Shown here: one piece after another, positions 26,452-35,000 of the stretch
Layout of the letters: each line of letters starts with the position of its first letter
How positions within the stretch are numbered: position 1 is the stretch's first letter
Assembly: GCA_045654205.1 (NCBI GenBank)
Contig: JAZOMZ010000025.1
Coordinates: forward strand, 32,019-96,018
Direction: 5' to 3'
DNA length: 64,000 nucleotides
Source of the DNA: Enterocola sp045654205
Lineage (GTDB): Bacteria; Bacteroidota; Bacteroidia; Bacteroidales; Paludibacteraceae
Notes under the pieces: model-generated
Told to the model about the DNA's origin: nothing
The model's input: the letters and a program-made list of their open reading frames with translations, nothing else
Database searches by the model: none
Made by a program: the position numbers and the translations under genes

Positions 26452-27618
26452 TTAAGGTAATACTGCACGTACAGATAGCCCACGATAACGTGAAAAATTT
26501 CTTTCACCTGTTCCTAAGTTGTTGAAATTAAAAACGCGCGAACTGTTATTATAATAACGAGAACTACTCCAATAGTCTCCACATACTCCTGCATCTATTG
26601 TGCTAGAATAATCTTTGAATCCTGCTGCAGGAAGGAATATCGATTTCCCATTTTGTTTGCTAGTTACCTTACATCCTCTTACACCGTTAACTGTAGTCCA
26701 TGTCCAAGTACATTTTGTGCGAAGTTCATCTTGTTCTTCTTTAGTAGGCATTCGCCAATCACCTCCCCAGTTTACGTTTGCTGCATCCTTGTTTAGTGGT
26801 AATGTGGCAGGATTACTTGAATAATAATAGTTAGAACTTTTATAACTAGACTTAGGTGAAGTTTCTCCCCAAGCATAATAATTACCATAATCTTCTGGTG
26901 AGGTTGCACCTATATTCATTGTTGCCCATTTTACAGAAAGTCCCAAATCGACATATTGATAACCATTTGCATCTGATCCTCCTTGTCCTATATCTTCTAA
27001 TGAAGCATACCACTTGCCATTGTAATAGTATGGTTTAGATAGGTCTATTTCTAAGTCATCTGTTTGCTCAAGAGAACGCCCGCTATTAAATATGATATAA
27101 TTAACATTATATTCAAAGATGTCATAAGACCAGATTTCGTAACCATTATAGTTTAGACCTATTTCTAAAGTAGCTTCTTCGCCTGGCCATGAAAGGACTC
27201 CAGCATCTAGACCGCTTCCATATTCTTCACTGTCATTCCAAATATATGCATATACTGTATTCCATTCTGGTGTGTTTACGAAATATAATTTGTTTGACTT
27301 TGGTTCAGTGAGTTCGAAACTTTTCTCATCTCCATAAATTATTCCGTACTCATGTTTTGCATAAGCTCTTACATAATATGTTGTCCCGTAAACTAATTCG
27401 GTTAGTTTACATGAGAATGAGCCTAAACCAGAACCATTTTTTACTATATTATCATCAATTGTTGGTTCTGGAGATGTACTATAACAAATACCTCGTTCTG
27501 TAACACTAACAGCATTTTCAGAAGCTGTTATGGTGGATGAACATATTACAGAGCTTAAGTTTAGTCTATTGATTGTACCAGTTTCTACTACTGGAAGTTC
27601 TAGTGTTTTATACACCAT
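26452..27618 (-). pseudogene. C-terminal part of a frameshifted surface protein (Fn3-like, CBM26-like, FISUMP domains)
   Basis: A 388-residue frame without its own signal peptide. In order: the end of one and one complete Fn3-like repeat (TVTERG-type repeats, YYVRAYAKHEYGIIYG), a CBM26-like starch-binding module at about residues 135-215 (VYAYIWND, LSWPGEE, PYYYNGKWY), and a FISUMP-type domain (Fibrobacter succinogenes major paralogous domain; YVDLGLSVKWATMNIGA to GLSVRAVLP). The frame is open upstream of the nominal ATG and joins the preceding ORF when one copy of an 8-bp tandem repeat at 27675-27690 is removed. The module set suggests glucan binding at the cell surface. Confidence 0.75.
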
Positions 27619-27650
27619 TTCTTCACCATAAACGATAGAACCCTCATCGT

Positions 27651-28598
27651 CTATAGCATAAGGTCTAATGTAATATGTAGTAATGTAGTACCAAGAATGA
27701 GTTCTGATAATACGTATTCAAAAGTACCTAGGCCTGTGCCACATGGGAGAGTCATACTTGAAGTTATATTAGGATTTGTAGTAGTTCCATAACAAAAACC
27801 TCTTTCTGTAACATTACATGTGCCACTAGATATAACTTCTGCACTTAATTTAATAGAGTTGATATCTATTATAGTTAACTCATTTGATGTAACTGTAGGA
27901 GCAGATTTGGTTCTTATCTCTAGAACTTCGCCATATGCTCCTGAAGAAGATGAATTTTTAGCATAGGCACGTACCCAATATGTAGTGTTTGGCTTAAGAT
28001 CTGTAATTTCAATTGTATGTTTCCCTTTTGTCATCTTTGAGGCACTAACATAGTAATTTGAATTATATGGTGGAATACTATTTGTAGATGAATATAACAC
28101 ACCTAAATAATCAACTGTAGAACTTTCTGTGCTACCTAATGAGCTAAGTTCTATTTCAACGTTGAAAGAAGTTGTTGTAGCCTCACTCACAGATAATGTT
28201 TTGACCCTTGGTGGAGTGGGAGTTGTAAATGAGAATTCTTCACCATAGATTGTGCCGGTTATATTACTTGCAAAAGCCTTGGCATAATATGTAGTAGAGT
28301 CTTCTAGACCCTTTAAAATGCAATAAAAAGAAGAATAACCTTTATTTGTTGCATAACATACTCTATCATCAGAAGTTACATCTTGTTTGGTACTATAATA
28401 GAAACCACATGTTGCATTAGTTATACTATGGTGTTCCCCATCACTGTATGCAGTTAATTTTGTGTTACCATTTTCAAATCTTACATAACTCTGATATATA
28501 TTTATGGGATAAATTCTTACTTCTTCTACACATCCCCATAAACATAGGAATAAAGATATAAATGTTATAATAGCGATATGTTTCAAATATTTTTTCAT
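27651..28598 (-). pseudogene. N-terminal part of the frameshifted surface lipoprotein
   Basis: A 315-residue frame starting with a lipoprotein signal (lipobox LWGC, Cys23). It carries three Fn3-like repeats, each with a YYxRAYA-type strand (for example TTYWVRAYAKNSSSSGAYGE). The last residues after LGTTL are out of frame, because an 8-bp tandem duplication shifts translation to a stop within 12 codons. Corrected, the gene would span 26452-28598 and encode 712 residues. The truncated lipoprotein may still be made and anchored. It is the third gene of the operon running left from 30236. Confidence 0.8.
27675..27690 (-). repeat. 8-bp tandem duplication causing a frameshift
   Basis: On the minus strand TACTACAT occurs twice in a row inside the Fn3-like segment. 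With one copy deleted the frame reads GGT ACT ACA TAT TAC ATT AGA CCT (GTTYYIRP), exactly the sequence expected by comparison with the neighbouring repeat (GTTYYVRAYA). The duplication therefore explains the broken reading frame. Confidence 0.88.
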
Positions 28599-28610
28599 TT
28601 TCTTTATTTT

Positions 28611-29723
28611 TTAAAAACAATAACCAATACCTATTTTAGCTTCAGGGGAATAGGCATCATCATTAGCAATCATAGAGTAACCTGCTGATATAGCAAAACC
28701 CTTGATATTTCCCATCAACCCGATTTCAAAGACTACGCCATTATAAACAGTACTATTGTTGAAATATTTTACCCATTGGCCATTGGCTGTTTCACAGAAT
28801 GCTCCACGGTATCCATATCCCAGACCTGTATATGCGTAAAGTGGAATGCCCATTCTAACAACACCACCTACAGTAGCTTCCAATCGTGTATATTTTATCT
28901 CTCCTGTATAAAATAGAGGTCCAGGTCCGAGACCTCCTTCAAATCCCCAACCGTAATAATCGTAATTGCCATTATAATCTGAATCAAATTTGAATCCAAA
29001 ATTGCTCATTGCACTTACATAGAATCCAAATTGTTTTACTCTTGCATAGGTTAAACCGAAGGCATAGTCTGGAGAGGAAGAAAGTCCCGCATTTGCCATT
29101 ATAAAATTACACCATGGAATAGAGGCAAATTTAGCTTTCATTTCCTCTTTTTTTCTTTCTCTATTTAGTCTTGCTTGCTCCTTTGCAAGTTCTTTTTCTA
29201 ATTCTTTTTGAGCTTCTTCCTCATTTTTTAGTTTAAGACGTTCTGCTACAACTTCTTTTATTTGTTCATCTTCCAATCTTGCTTTTTCAGCTCTTTTTTC
29301 AGCCTCTATGCGTGCTTTCTCTGCTTCTTGACGTACTTTTTCTGCTTCTAAACGCTTGCGTTCGGCTTCTGCTTCTTGTTTTTTTCGTTTCTCCTCAGCT
29401 TTACGCTCCGCTTCTAGTCTAGCTTGCTCTGCTTTCCTTTCGGCTTCGAGCCTAGCTTGCTCAGCTTTTTTCTCAGCTTCTAGCTTTTCTTGTTCTGCAC
29501 GGATACGCTCTTCTTCCGCCTTCTTCTTTGCTAGTTCTTCTTGTTTCTTGCGTTCTTTTTCCGCTTCTTCTTGTGCTTTTTTCTCAGCTTCGATGCGTTC
29601 TAATTCCAATTGTTCTGTCAATGTCATACCATTGGATGGTAAAATAACACTACGTGAAAATTGTGCCAAGCTTATGCTCGACACAATACACAAGAAAGAT
29701 AATAACAATACTATCTTTTTCAT
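28611..29723 (-). CDS. Outer-membrane protein with long charged coiled coil and beta-barrel
   Basis: A 370-residue exported protein. After a signal peptide (ending near SISLAQ) and a short spacer comes a Glu/Lys/Ala/Arg helix of about 165 residues (roughly 35-200) built from repeats such as EAERKAEQARL, like TolA. The C-terminal 170 residues have the alternating pattern, Gly-rich turns and terminal aromatic (GIGYCF) of an outer-membrane beta-barrel. The coiled coil would lie in the periplasm and could bridge towards the peptidoglycan. No specific function can be given. The repeats are nearly identical at DNA level and may vary in number. Confidence 0.75.
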   Translation of the reverse strand: MKKIVLLLSFLCIVSSISLAQFSRSVILPSNGMTLTEQLELERIEAEKKAQEEAEKERKKQEELAKKKAEEERIRAEQEKLEAEKKAEQARLEAERKAEQARLEAERKAEEKRKKQEAEAERKRLEAEKVRQEAEKARIEAEKRAEKARLEDEQIKEVVAERLKLKNEEEAQKELEKELAKEQARLNRERKKEEMKAKFASIPWCNFIMANAGLSSSPDYAFGLTYARVKQFGFYVSAMSNFGFKFDSDYNGNYDYYGWGFEGGLGPGPLFYTGEIKYTRLEATVGGVVRMGIPLYAYTGLGYGYRGAFCETANGQWVKYFNNSTVYNGVVFEIGLMGNIKGFAISAGYSMIANDDAYSPEAKIGIGYCF

Positions 29724-29741
29724 CTCAATAAAATTCTAAGT

Positions 29742-30236
29742 TTATTTCTTCTTAAATAAGCTAAATATTCCACCTTCTTGTTTTGGTGCTGATGTTGTTT
29801 TTCCTTCACCTTTATATTCTAGAATCCATTTGTCTTCTGGAGTTGCATTTCTATAGTTTTGGTATGATGCAGGATAACCTGTAACTGAAATAACTAGATA
29901 CATATTGGCATCTGTTTGAATCTCTACTATAGGTGCAACTAATACATCTGCATTATTAGATTTAACAGCATTGTTGATTACAATTTGTTTTTCTTTCTCT
30001 GCAATAGCATGTATTTCAGCATCAGTTTTTGTGTTAACTTTCACGTTAATACGTTCTGCATAACTAATTTTTTCCTTTGAAACCTTCAAATCTGCTATTA
30101 ATGGTGCGGTAAACACTGATTGTGTAGGTTCAATTGTTCTGTACTCTACTGCGCTGTAGTTCTTTGCTTTTGGTGCTGCACAAGAACTTAAAATTACTGC
30201 CACAATGGCTCCTAATAAAAATAATTTTGATTTCAT
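29742..30236 (-). CDS. Small lipoprotein of unknown function
   Basis: A 164-residue lipoprotein: signal MKSKLFLLGAIVAVILSSCA with lipobox LSSC (Cys19). The mature part is predicted alpha/beta, ending in a Lys-rich FSLFKKK. A segment about NNADVLVAPIVEIQTDANMYLV resembles small periplasmic domains found with outer-membrane proteins. It is the first gene of the operon with the coiled-coil/barrel protein and the broken surface lipoprotein. Confidence 0.7.
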   Translation of the reverse strand: MKSKLFLLGAIVAVILSSCAAPKAKNYSAVEYRTIEPTQSVFTAPLIADLKVSKEKISYAERINVKVNTKTDAEIHAIAEKEKQIVINNAVKSNNADVLVAPIVEIQTDANMYLVISVTGYPASYQNYRNATPEDKWILEYKGEGKTTSAPKQEGGIFSLFKKK

Positions 30237-30261
30237 AATATTGTAAATTTTAATTAATGGA

Positions 30262-30292
30262 CAAAGGTATTTTAAGTTGTAAATATTTGCAA
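30262..30292 (-). promoter_or_regulatory. Promoter for the accessory lipoprotein operon
   Basis: On the minus strand TTG (30290-30292) is followed after 20 bp by TACCTTTG (30262-30269). The first start codon is about 26 nt downstream. Confidence 0.7.
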
Positions 30293-30330
30293 AGCCCTAT
30301 TTGGCCCTAATTTCATTTGTTGTTAAACAC

Positions 30331-30372
30331 AAAAAGTCGCTATCTTGCACTAGGCAAAACAGCGACTTTTAT
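30331..30372. terminator. Hairpin with flanking A and T tracts
   Basis: AAAAGTCGCT (30332-30341) pairs with AGCGACTTTT (30361-30370) around a 19-nt loop. It resembles a bidirectional terminator but no gene ends directly beside it. It may be a leftover from a gene lost from this gap. Confidence 0.55.
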
Positions 30373-30407
30373 TTGGTAAAAGCACACAAGATACTACACT
30401 AAACGCG

Positions 30408-30479
30408 TATGTATGTATGTATGTATGTATGTATGTATGTATGTATGTATGTATGTATGTATGTATGTATGTATGTATG
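30408..30479 (+). repeat. Tetranucleotide microsatellite (TATG)18
   Basis: Eighteen perfect TATG units without interruption. An ORF that crosses it encodes a meaningless Met-Tyr-Val-Cys repeat. The array ends in an inverted repeat, ATGTATGC (30473-30480) with GCATACAT (30498-30505). The remaining bases of the gap 30237-30656 contain only the promoter and hairpin listed separately; I see nothing in 30506-30656. Such arrays are a classic substrate for slipped-strand copy-number change. Confidence 0.95.
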
Positions 30480-30656
30480 CGGCGGCGATGCATCCGTGCA
30501 TACATAAAGCATTCTTAATATTTAACATTGCATTTCTCATACCCTACAAAAGTAGTAAAGATAAATGGTTTTTACAAATTTTAAGAAATGTTTTTTTGTA
30601 GGTGAGTTTATAGTATTGTGAAAAATTCTGTAACTTTGTGAAGTTAACTTCAGTAA

Positions 30657-31273
30657 AATGAGGAACTATTACTTAGTGCTTGGCATGTGGGTGGGTATGT
30701 TTCTGCAAAACTAAAGAGTGAGGAATGGGGTAGTAAGGTTGTAACTCAACTCTCTGAGTATATCCGCTCAAAACGTCCTGATATTAAAGGTTATAGTAGG
30801 AGAAATATTTATAATCTGGTAATGTTTTATGATGAATATTCGTCAGATAACTTTACTATGATAGTAGAAAAATATTTGAGTCCTGAATTTGTGCAGACAG
30901 CGTCTGCACAAATTCAAATAAGTGAAAATCAGCAGTGTAACGATGTTATTACAATTGGTTTTCTAGAAACTTATCCTAATGCTCCGAGATTTTTCAAAGA
31001 TACATTGTATGTTGATTTTCTAGGTTACCAACTAAACATAGTGAATCTAAACTAAAATTAGATAGGGATGTAAAACGTTCTAATGAAAATCCTTCTATAG
31101 GAATAATTCTTTGTCCAGAATCAGATAAGGTGGTCGTGGAATATGCTATGAGTCGCAGTATGAGTCCTACAATGATAGCAGAATATAAACGCATCCTTAT
31201 TCCACAAGAGCGAATGCAGAAACAATTCAACGAGTTTTGTCAGTGTTTTGTAGAAGAAAAGGTAAGTAAATAA
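30657..31273 (+). pseudogene. Decayed DUF1016 (YhcG-type) nuclease gene
   Basis: Two consecutive frames encode pieces of a DUF1016/YhcG family protein. The first (to 31055) has the N-terminal winged-helix pattern ELLLSAWHVGGYVSAKL and GYSRRNIYNLVMFYDEY, then YPNAPRFFKDTLYVDFL. The second (from about 31023) has LPTKHSESKLKLDRDV, then the PDDEXK-domain end NENPSIGIILCPESDKVVVEYA. There is no ATG for the first frame, the central nuclease core is missing and the frame changes at the junction. It is an old remnant of an accessory gene. Confidence 0.85.
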
Positions 31274-31307
31274 ATATAAGTGAGAAAAAGATAGTGGTGT
31301 TCAAGTA

Positions 31308-31335
31308 AGATTTGGCACCCGCGAGTGCCAAATCT
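31308..31335. repeat. Inverted repeat between DUF1016 remnant and pepD
   Basis: AGATTTGGCAC (31308-31318) and GTGCCAAATCT (31325-31335) form a perfect 11-bp stem with a 6-nt loop CCGCGA. On neither strand is it followed by a proper T-tract, so it is a weak terminator or a REP-like element. Confidence 0.55.
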
Positions 31336-31352
31336 CTATGTCCTATATTTTT

Positions 31353-32774
31353 TTACAACACCTTCATCAAAAGTTCAAAAATCTTTTCGGTAGATGCAAT
31401 GTTTAGTTTTTCGTCAGGTGAGTGGACGCCACGTAGGGTAGGGCCAAACGAAATGATATCGAGGGTAGGGTTCTTTTTGTATAGAAGACCGCATTCTAGG
31501 CCTGCGTGCATGCATTTTACAATTGGGTCTTTGCCCATAAGCTCTTTGTAAGCTTCGCGGGTAGTTTCCAAGATTTTTGACTCATATTTTGGTTGCCAAG
31601 CAGGGTAGGCGTCTGACACTTCTGCAAGGACACCGCACTCGGTAAATGTTTCGTATGTTTTGAAACCTAGGCTAGCAAGGTCTGCTTCAGAGAAACTTCT
31701 TTGGCTTGTGGTAATAAGCACTTCATCTTCTAGAGTTTTAATCGATGCTAGGTTTGTTGAGGTCTTTACATAGTTTAGTTCTTTGTTTTCCCATTCTACA
31801 ATGCCGTGGTCGGCACGGGTGAGAGAGTTGATGATTTTCTCTGTAAGGGCTTTTGTAAACGCTTTTGTGCGAGGACGGGTAGAACCAAGGTCGAACCTCA
31901 TTTTAGGCTCAAACTCTAGCCAAACGTCTTCCATATCTGCTACGTAAATGTTCCAATCTATTCTTACGTGTTCTCTGTGAGCGTATGGAAGCACAAACAC
32001 AGCACTTGCTTCGCGAGGAATGGCATTGTGAAGGTTACCACCGTTTATTTCGCAGATTTGAATGCCGTATTTTTCGTGAGTAAGTCTTAAGAAGTCTCCA
32101 ATAAGTTTGTTGGCGTTAGCTCTTGGCAGGTGAATGTCGCCACCGCTATGACCACCAAGCAGGCCTTTTACTTCTATTTGAATATAAAATTGTGCTATTT
32201 GTGGTATATCTTCCTCTTCTTTTTTGAGATGTGCTTTTGTGGTGCAACCGCCAGCACAACCTATGATTAGTTCGTTTTCGTCTTCTGAGTCTAAGTTGAT
32301 AATAGTTTCTGCTGTGAAGAAATCTTTTTCCATGCGTTCTGCTCCAGAAAGTCCTGTTTCTTCTTCTACGGTGAAGATGCCTTCAATGGTTCTCTTGCCT
32401 TTGTACTCTTTCATGGCAGCCATTATCATTGCCATACCTATGCCGTTATCGGCGCCTAGAGTGGTGCCTTCTGCGTGCATCCAACCATCTTTAATGTAAG
32501 TTTTGATCCCTTCTTTTTCAAAATCGTGCTCCACATTGTTGTTCTTTTCGCATACCATATCCATGTGTGCTTGCAGACCGATAGCAGGTGCGTTACCAGG
32601 ACGAGTGATAAGGACATTACCTGCTTTGTCTACCTTTGAAGCGAAGCCTTCTTTAGAAGCAAAATCTAATAAATATTCTCTTATTTTTTCTTCTTTGCCA
32701 CTTGGACGAGGGATAGAACAAATTTCACTAAAATATTGCCAAATAATCGAGAAGTTTGGTTGAAACGATTGCAT
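31353..32774 (-). CDS. pepD: Aminoacyl-histidine dipeptidase (PepD, M20C family)
   Basis: A 473-residue cytoplasmic zinc dipeptidase that cleaves Xaa-His and other dipeptides. Metal-site motifs are LQAHMDMVCEK (His, with catalytic Asp two residues on), GADNGIGMA (bridging Asp), EEETGLSGAE (catalytic and metal Glu) and LDSEDENELIIGCAGG (metal Asp). Length and the GGHSGGDIH motif in the lid domain agree with PepD. It is monocistronic. Confidence 0.94.
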   Translation of the reverse strand: MQSFQPNFSIIWQYFSEICSIPRPSGKEEKIREYLLDFASKEGFASKVDKAGNVLITRPGNAPAIGLQAHMDMVCEKNNNVEHDFEKEGIKTYIKDGWMHAEGTTLGADNGIGMAMIMAAMKEYKGKRTIEGIFTVEEETGLSGAERMEKDFFTAETIINLDSEDENELIIGCAGGCTTKAHLKKEEEDIPQIAQFYIQIEVKGLLGGHSGGDIHLPRANANKLIGDFLRLTHEKYGIQICEINGGNLHNAIPREASAVFVLPYAHREHVRIDWNIYVADMEDVWLEFEPKMRFDLGSTRPRTKAFTKALTEKIINSLTRADHGIVEWENKELNYVKTSTNLASIKTLEDEVLITTSQRSFSEADLASLGFKTYETFTECGVLAEVSDAYPAWQPKYESKILETTREAYKELMGKDPIVKCMHAGLECGLLYKKNPTLDIISFGPTLRGVHSPDEKLNIASTEKIFELLMKVL

Positions 32775-32862
32775 AGTGTTTAAAAAAAGTTAAATTCGTG
32801 TCAATAATGTTTTATAATCACAAAAATAAGAAAAATGATTTAGAAGAAAAAAGTTTATATCT

Positions 32863-32870
32863 TATATTTG
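32863..32870 (+). promoter_or_regulatory. -7 element for the small membrane protein and OmpH-like genes
   Basis: TATATTTG fits the -7 consensus, 43 nt before the start codon. No TTG is found at the right distance, so this is a weaker prediction. Confidence 0.45.
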
Positions 32871-32913
32871 CATCTTGTTAACACAACTTCCCTATTTTAG
32901 CTGAGAAATATTG

Positions 32914-33111
32914 ATGTTTAAGGTTTTTTTATTGATATTGGTTATTTTATTGCCCGCTATTTTATTAATGGGTTATAAAGTTTTTTTTACTAAAGAGGGT
33001 AAATTTCCGCCTACTCATGTGGATACAAATCCTGAGATGAGAAAACGTGGAATTAAGTGTGTGCGCACACAAGATAGAGAAGCTAGAAAGAAAGAAAAAT
33101 TTATAAAATAA
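32914..33111 (+). CDS. Small single-pass membrane protein
   Basis: A 65-residue protein: one N-terminal transmembrane helix (FKVFLLILVILLPAILLMGY) followed by a basic tail ending in Lys/Arg/Glu. I take ATG 32914 as the start in preference to the TTG three bases upstream. The ORF is 6 bp upstream of the OmpH-like gene and probably co-transcribed. Similar short proteins occur in Bacteroidales but no function is known to me. Confidence 0.7.
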   Translation: MFKVFLLILVILLPAILLMGYKVFFTKEGKFPPTHVDTNPEMRKRGIKCVRTQDREARKKEKFIK

Positions 33112-33117
33112 TAAAGT

Positions 33118-33708
33118 ATGAAAATAATTAAATTATTTGCAGGTGTAGTATCTGCTTTGCTTTTAGTAGCTGCGGTTTCATGTAACAAATGTCCAAATCC
33201 TAATTGTCCATTAATGAATGGTGATAGTATTAGTGTTGACAAAGGCATTTCTATAGCATATGTGAAAATGGACTCTTTGCTATTAAATTATAATGCTTAT
33301 AAGCAAATGAGTGAAGAATTAATCCAAGAAGAAGAGAAGGCTAGATTAAATTTAAACCAAAAAATTGCTGCTCTACAAAAAGAGATGGAAGAATTTAATA
33401 ATAAACTTCAACACCGTGCATTCCTTAATGAAGACAGAATGATTTCTGAGCAAAACAGACTTGTTAGAAAACAAAAAGACCTACAAGAATTAGGCATAAA
33501 AATGGAACAAGAGCTTCTTGTAAAACAACAAAAAATGACAGAGAAACTTAATACAGTTATTGACTCTGTAATTAATAAATATAATGAAGCGGCTGGATTT
33601 GATTTTATCTTAACAAACACAGGTAAAGACAATATCCTATTTGGAAATGAAAAATATAATATTACTTCTTCTGTATTGGAAGTTTTAAATGCAGAACCAG
33701 AAAAATAA
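33118..33708 (+). CDS. OmpH/Skp-like lipoprotein chaperone
   Basis: A 196-residue exported protein with lipobox AVSC (Cys22), followed by CPNPNCP and the OmpH start IAYVKMDSLLLNYNAYK. The region from about 65 to 150 is a long helical hairpin (EEKARLNLNQKIAALQKEME), and the end (FDFILTNTGKDNILF) returns to the beta-core, as in Skp. Skp binds unfolded outer-membrane proteins in the periplasm. A lipid anchor and a three-cysteine N-terminus make this a variant. It ends at a strong terminator shared with ftsZ. Confidence 0.85.
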   Translation: MKIIKLFAGVVSALLLVAAVSCNKCPNPNCPLMNGDSISVDKGISIAYVKMDSLLLNYNAYKQMSEELIQEEEKARLNLNQKIAALQKEMEEFNNKLQHRAFLNEDRMISEQNRLVRKQKDLQELGIKMEQELLVKQQKMTEKLNTVIDSVINKYNEAAGFDFILTNTGKDNILFGNEKYNITSSVLEVLNAEPEK

Positions 33709-33728
33709 TTGAAACTATATAAAATTAT

Positions 33729-33765
33729 AATGGGCGACTTCTTCAAAGAGGTCGCCCATTGTTTT
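33729..33765. terminator. Bidirectional terminator between the ompH-like gene and ftsZ
   Basis: AATGGGCGACTTC pairs with GAGGTCGCCCATT (13-bp stem with a G-T pair and 6-nt loop), followed by GTTTTA. It can end both the plus-strand operon and the whole dcw cluster on the minus strand. Confidence 0.85.
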
Positions 33766-33772
33766 ATTAGGA

Positions 33773-34993
33773 TTATTTCTTACGGAGTGAAGGTGGAATA
33801 TCTTCATCTTCGTCTTCGTCTGCTGTCCATGAGTCCCAGTTTATAATATCAATTTCTGGTTCAGGTTCTACTTCTGGTTCAGGTTCTGCTTCTGGTTCTG
33901 GCTCTGGTTTAGCTTCTACTTTAGGTTCTACTTTTACAGTTGCAGGAGCTTTAGGTGTAAAAATATCATCTACGTTTGATGAATCTGCTTTACCTATGCT
34001 AGGAATCTCATCTATTTTGAAGCCAGTGGCAATAATAGTAATTTTTAATGATTCTTCTAAGTTGTCATCATAGATGGCACCCCAGATGAACTCAATATCA
34101 TGACCAATACTATTAAGGAATCTTCTAAGGTGTTCTGTTTCTTTCATGGTAAGTTTGTTTTCCTTAGAAGTGTGGATATTAAGCAGAATACGTTTTGCAC
34201 CACGGATATTGTTGTCTTTAAGTAGTGGAGAAGCTAAAGCATCTTGAATAGCATCTACTACACGAGTTTCAGAGTTGTCGTTTGAGAAACCGGTGTTCAT
34301 AATTGCTACACCACTATCTTTCATAATGGCACAAACATCGGCGAAATCGACGTTGATATAACCAGGTTGAGTAATAATATCTGCTATACCTTTTGCAGAA
34401 TCTGTAAGGATTTCATCGGCTTTTGCAAAGGCATTGCCCATATCTAGGTCTGGGTAAATATTTACCAATTGTTGGTTGTTTATAACAAGTAAAGCATCTA
34501 CATTTTTGCTCATTTCTTCGATGCCTAGAAATGCTTTTTGTCTTTTTTTCTCCATCTCAAATTCAAATGGAATAGTGACAATACCAACAGTTAGGATTCC
34601 TAATTCTTTAGAAATACCTGCAACAATAGGAGCTGCACCAGTACCAGTACCACCACCCATACCAGCAGTGACAAATACCATTTTTGTATTATCAGCCTTC
34701 AAAATATCTGTGATTTCTTCTCTAGATTCTTCTGCTGCAAGTCGACCTTTTTCAGGATTACCTCCAGCACCTAGCCCATTAGTCAATTCTTTGCCTAATT
34801 GTAACTTTACAGGGATCTTTGATTTTAAAAGGTCTTGATAATCTGTATTAAATACAGCAAAATTAACATCATCTATACCAGTGCCGTACATGTGGTTCAC
34901 AGCATTGCCACCACCGCCACCAACACCTATTACCTTTATAAATGAATTAGGTTTGCCTGCTTCATTGAATTCTAATGTATTATTGTAGTCCAT
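33773..34993 (-). CDS. ftsZ: Cell division protein FtsZ
   Basis: A 406-residue tubulin-like GTPase that forms the Z-ring. The GTPase core covers about residues 15-330, with VGGGGGNAVNHM, the signature AGMGGGTGTGAAPIVAG and NTDYQDL. The linker is a Pro/Glu-rich repeat (EPEPEAEPEPEVEPEPEI) and the C-terminal peptide is DIPPSLRKK, the site for FtsA binding. It is the last gene of the dcw cluster, 7 bp after ftsA. Confidence 0.98.
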   Translation of the reverse strand: MDYNNTLEFNEAGKPNSFIKVIGVGGGGGNAVNHMYGTGIDDVNFAVFNTDYQDLLKSKIPVKLQLGKELTNGLGAGGNPEKGRLAAEESREEITDILKADNTKMVFVTAGMGGGTGTGAAPIVAGISKELGILTVGIVTIPFEFEMEKKRQKAFLGIEEMSKNVDALLVINNQQLVNIYPDLDMGNAFAKADEILTDSAKGIADIITQPGYINVDFADVCAIMKDSGVAIMNTGFSNDNSETRVVDAIQDALASPLLKDNNIRGAKRILLNIHTSKENKLTMKETEHLRRFLNSIGHDIEFIWGAIYDDNLEESLKITIIATGFKIDEIPSIGKADSSNVDDIFTPKAPATVKVEPKVEAKPEPEPEAEPEPEVEPEPEIDIINWDSWTADEDEDEDIPPSLRKK

Positions 34994-35000
34994 AATTTAT

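Noticed and set aside
29356..29739. Ser/Ala/Phe-rich ORF opposite the coiled-coil gene
   Set aside because: Antisense image of the Glu/Lys/Ala repeats; low complexity.
30413..30601. 62-codon ORF starting in the TATG repeat
   Set aside because: Its first third is a Met-Tyr-Val-Cys repeat forced by the microsatellite, and the rest has no recognisable domain. Chance ORF.
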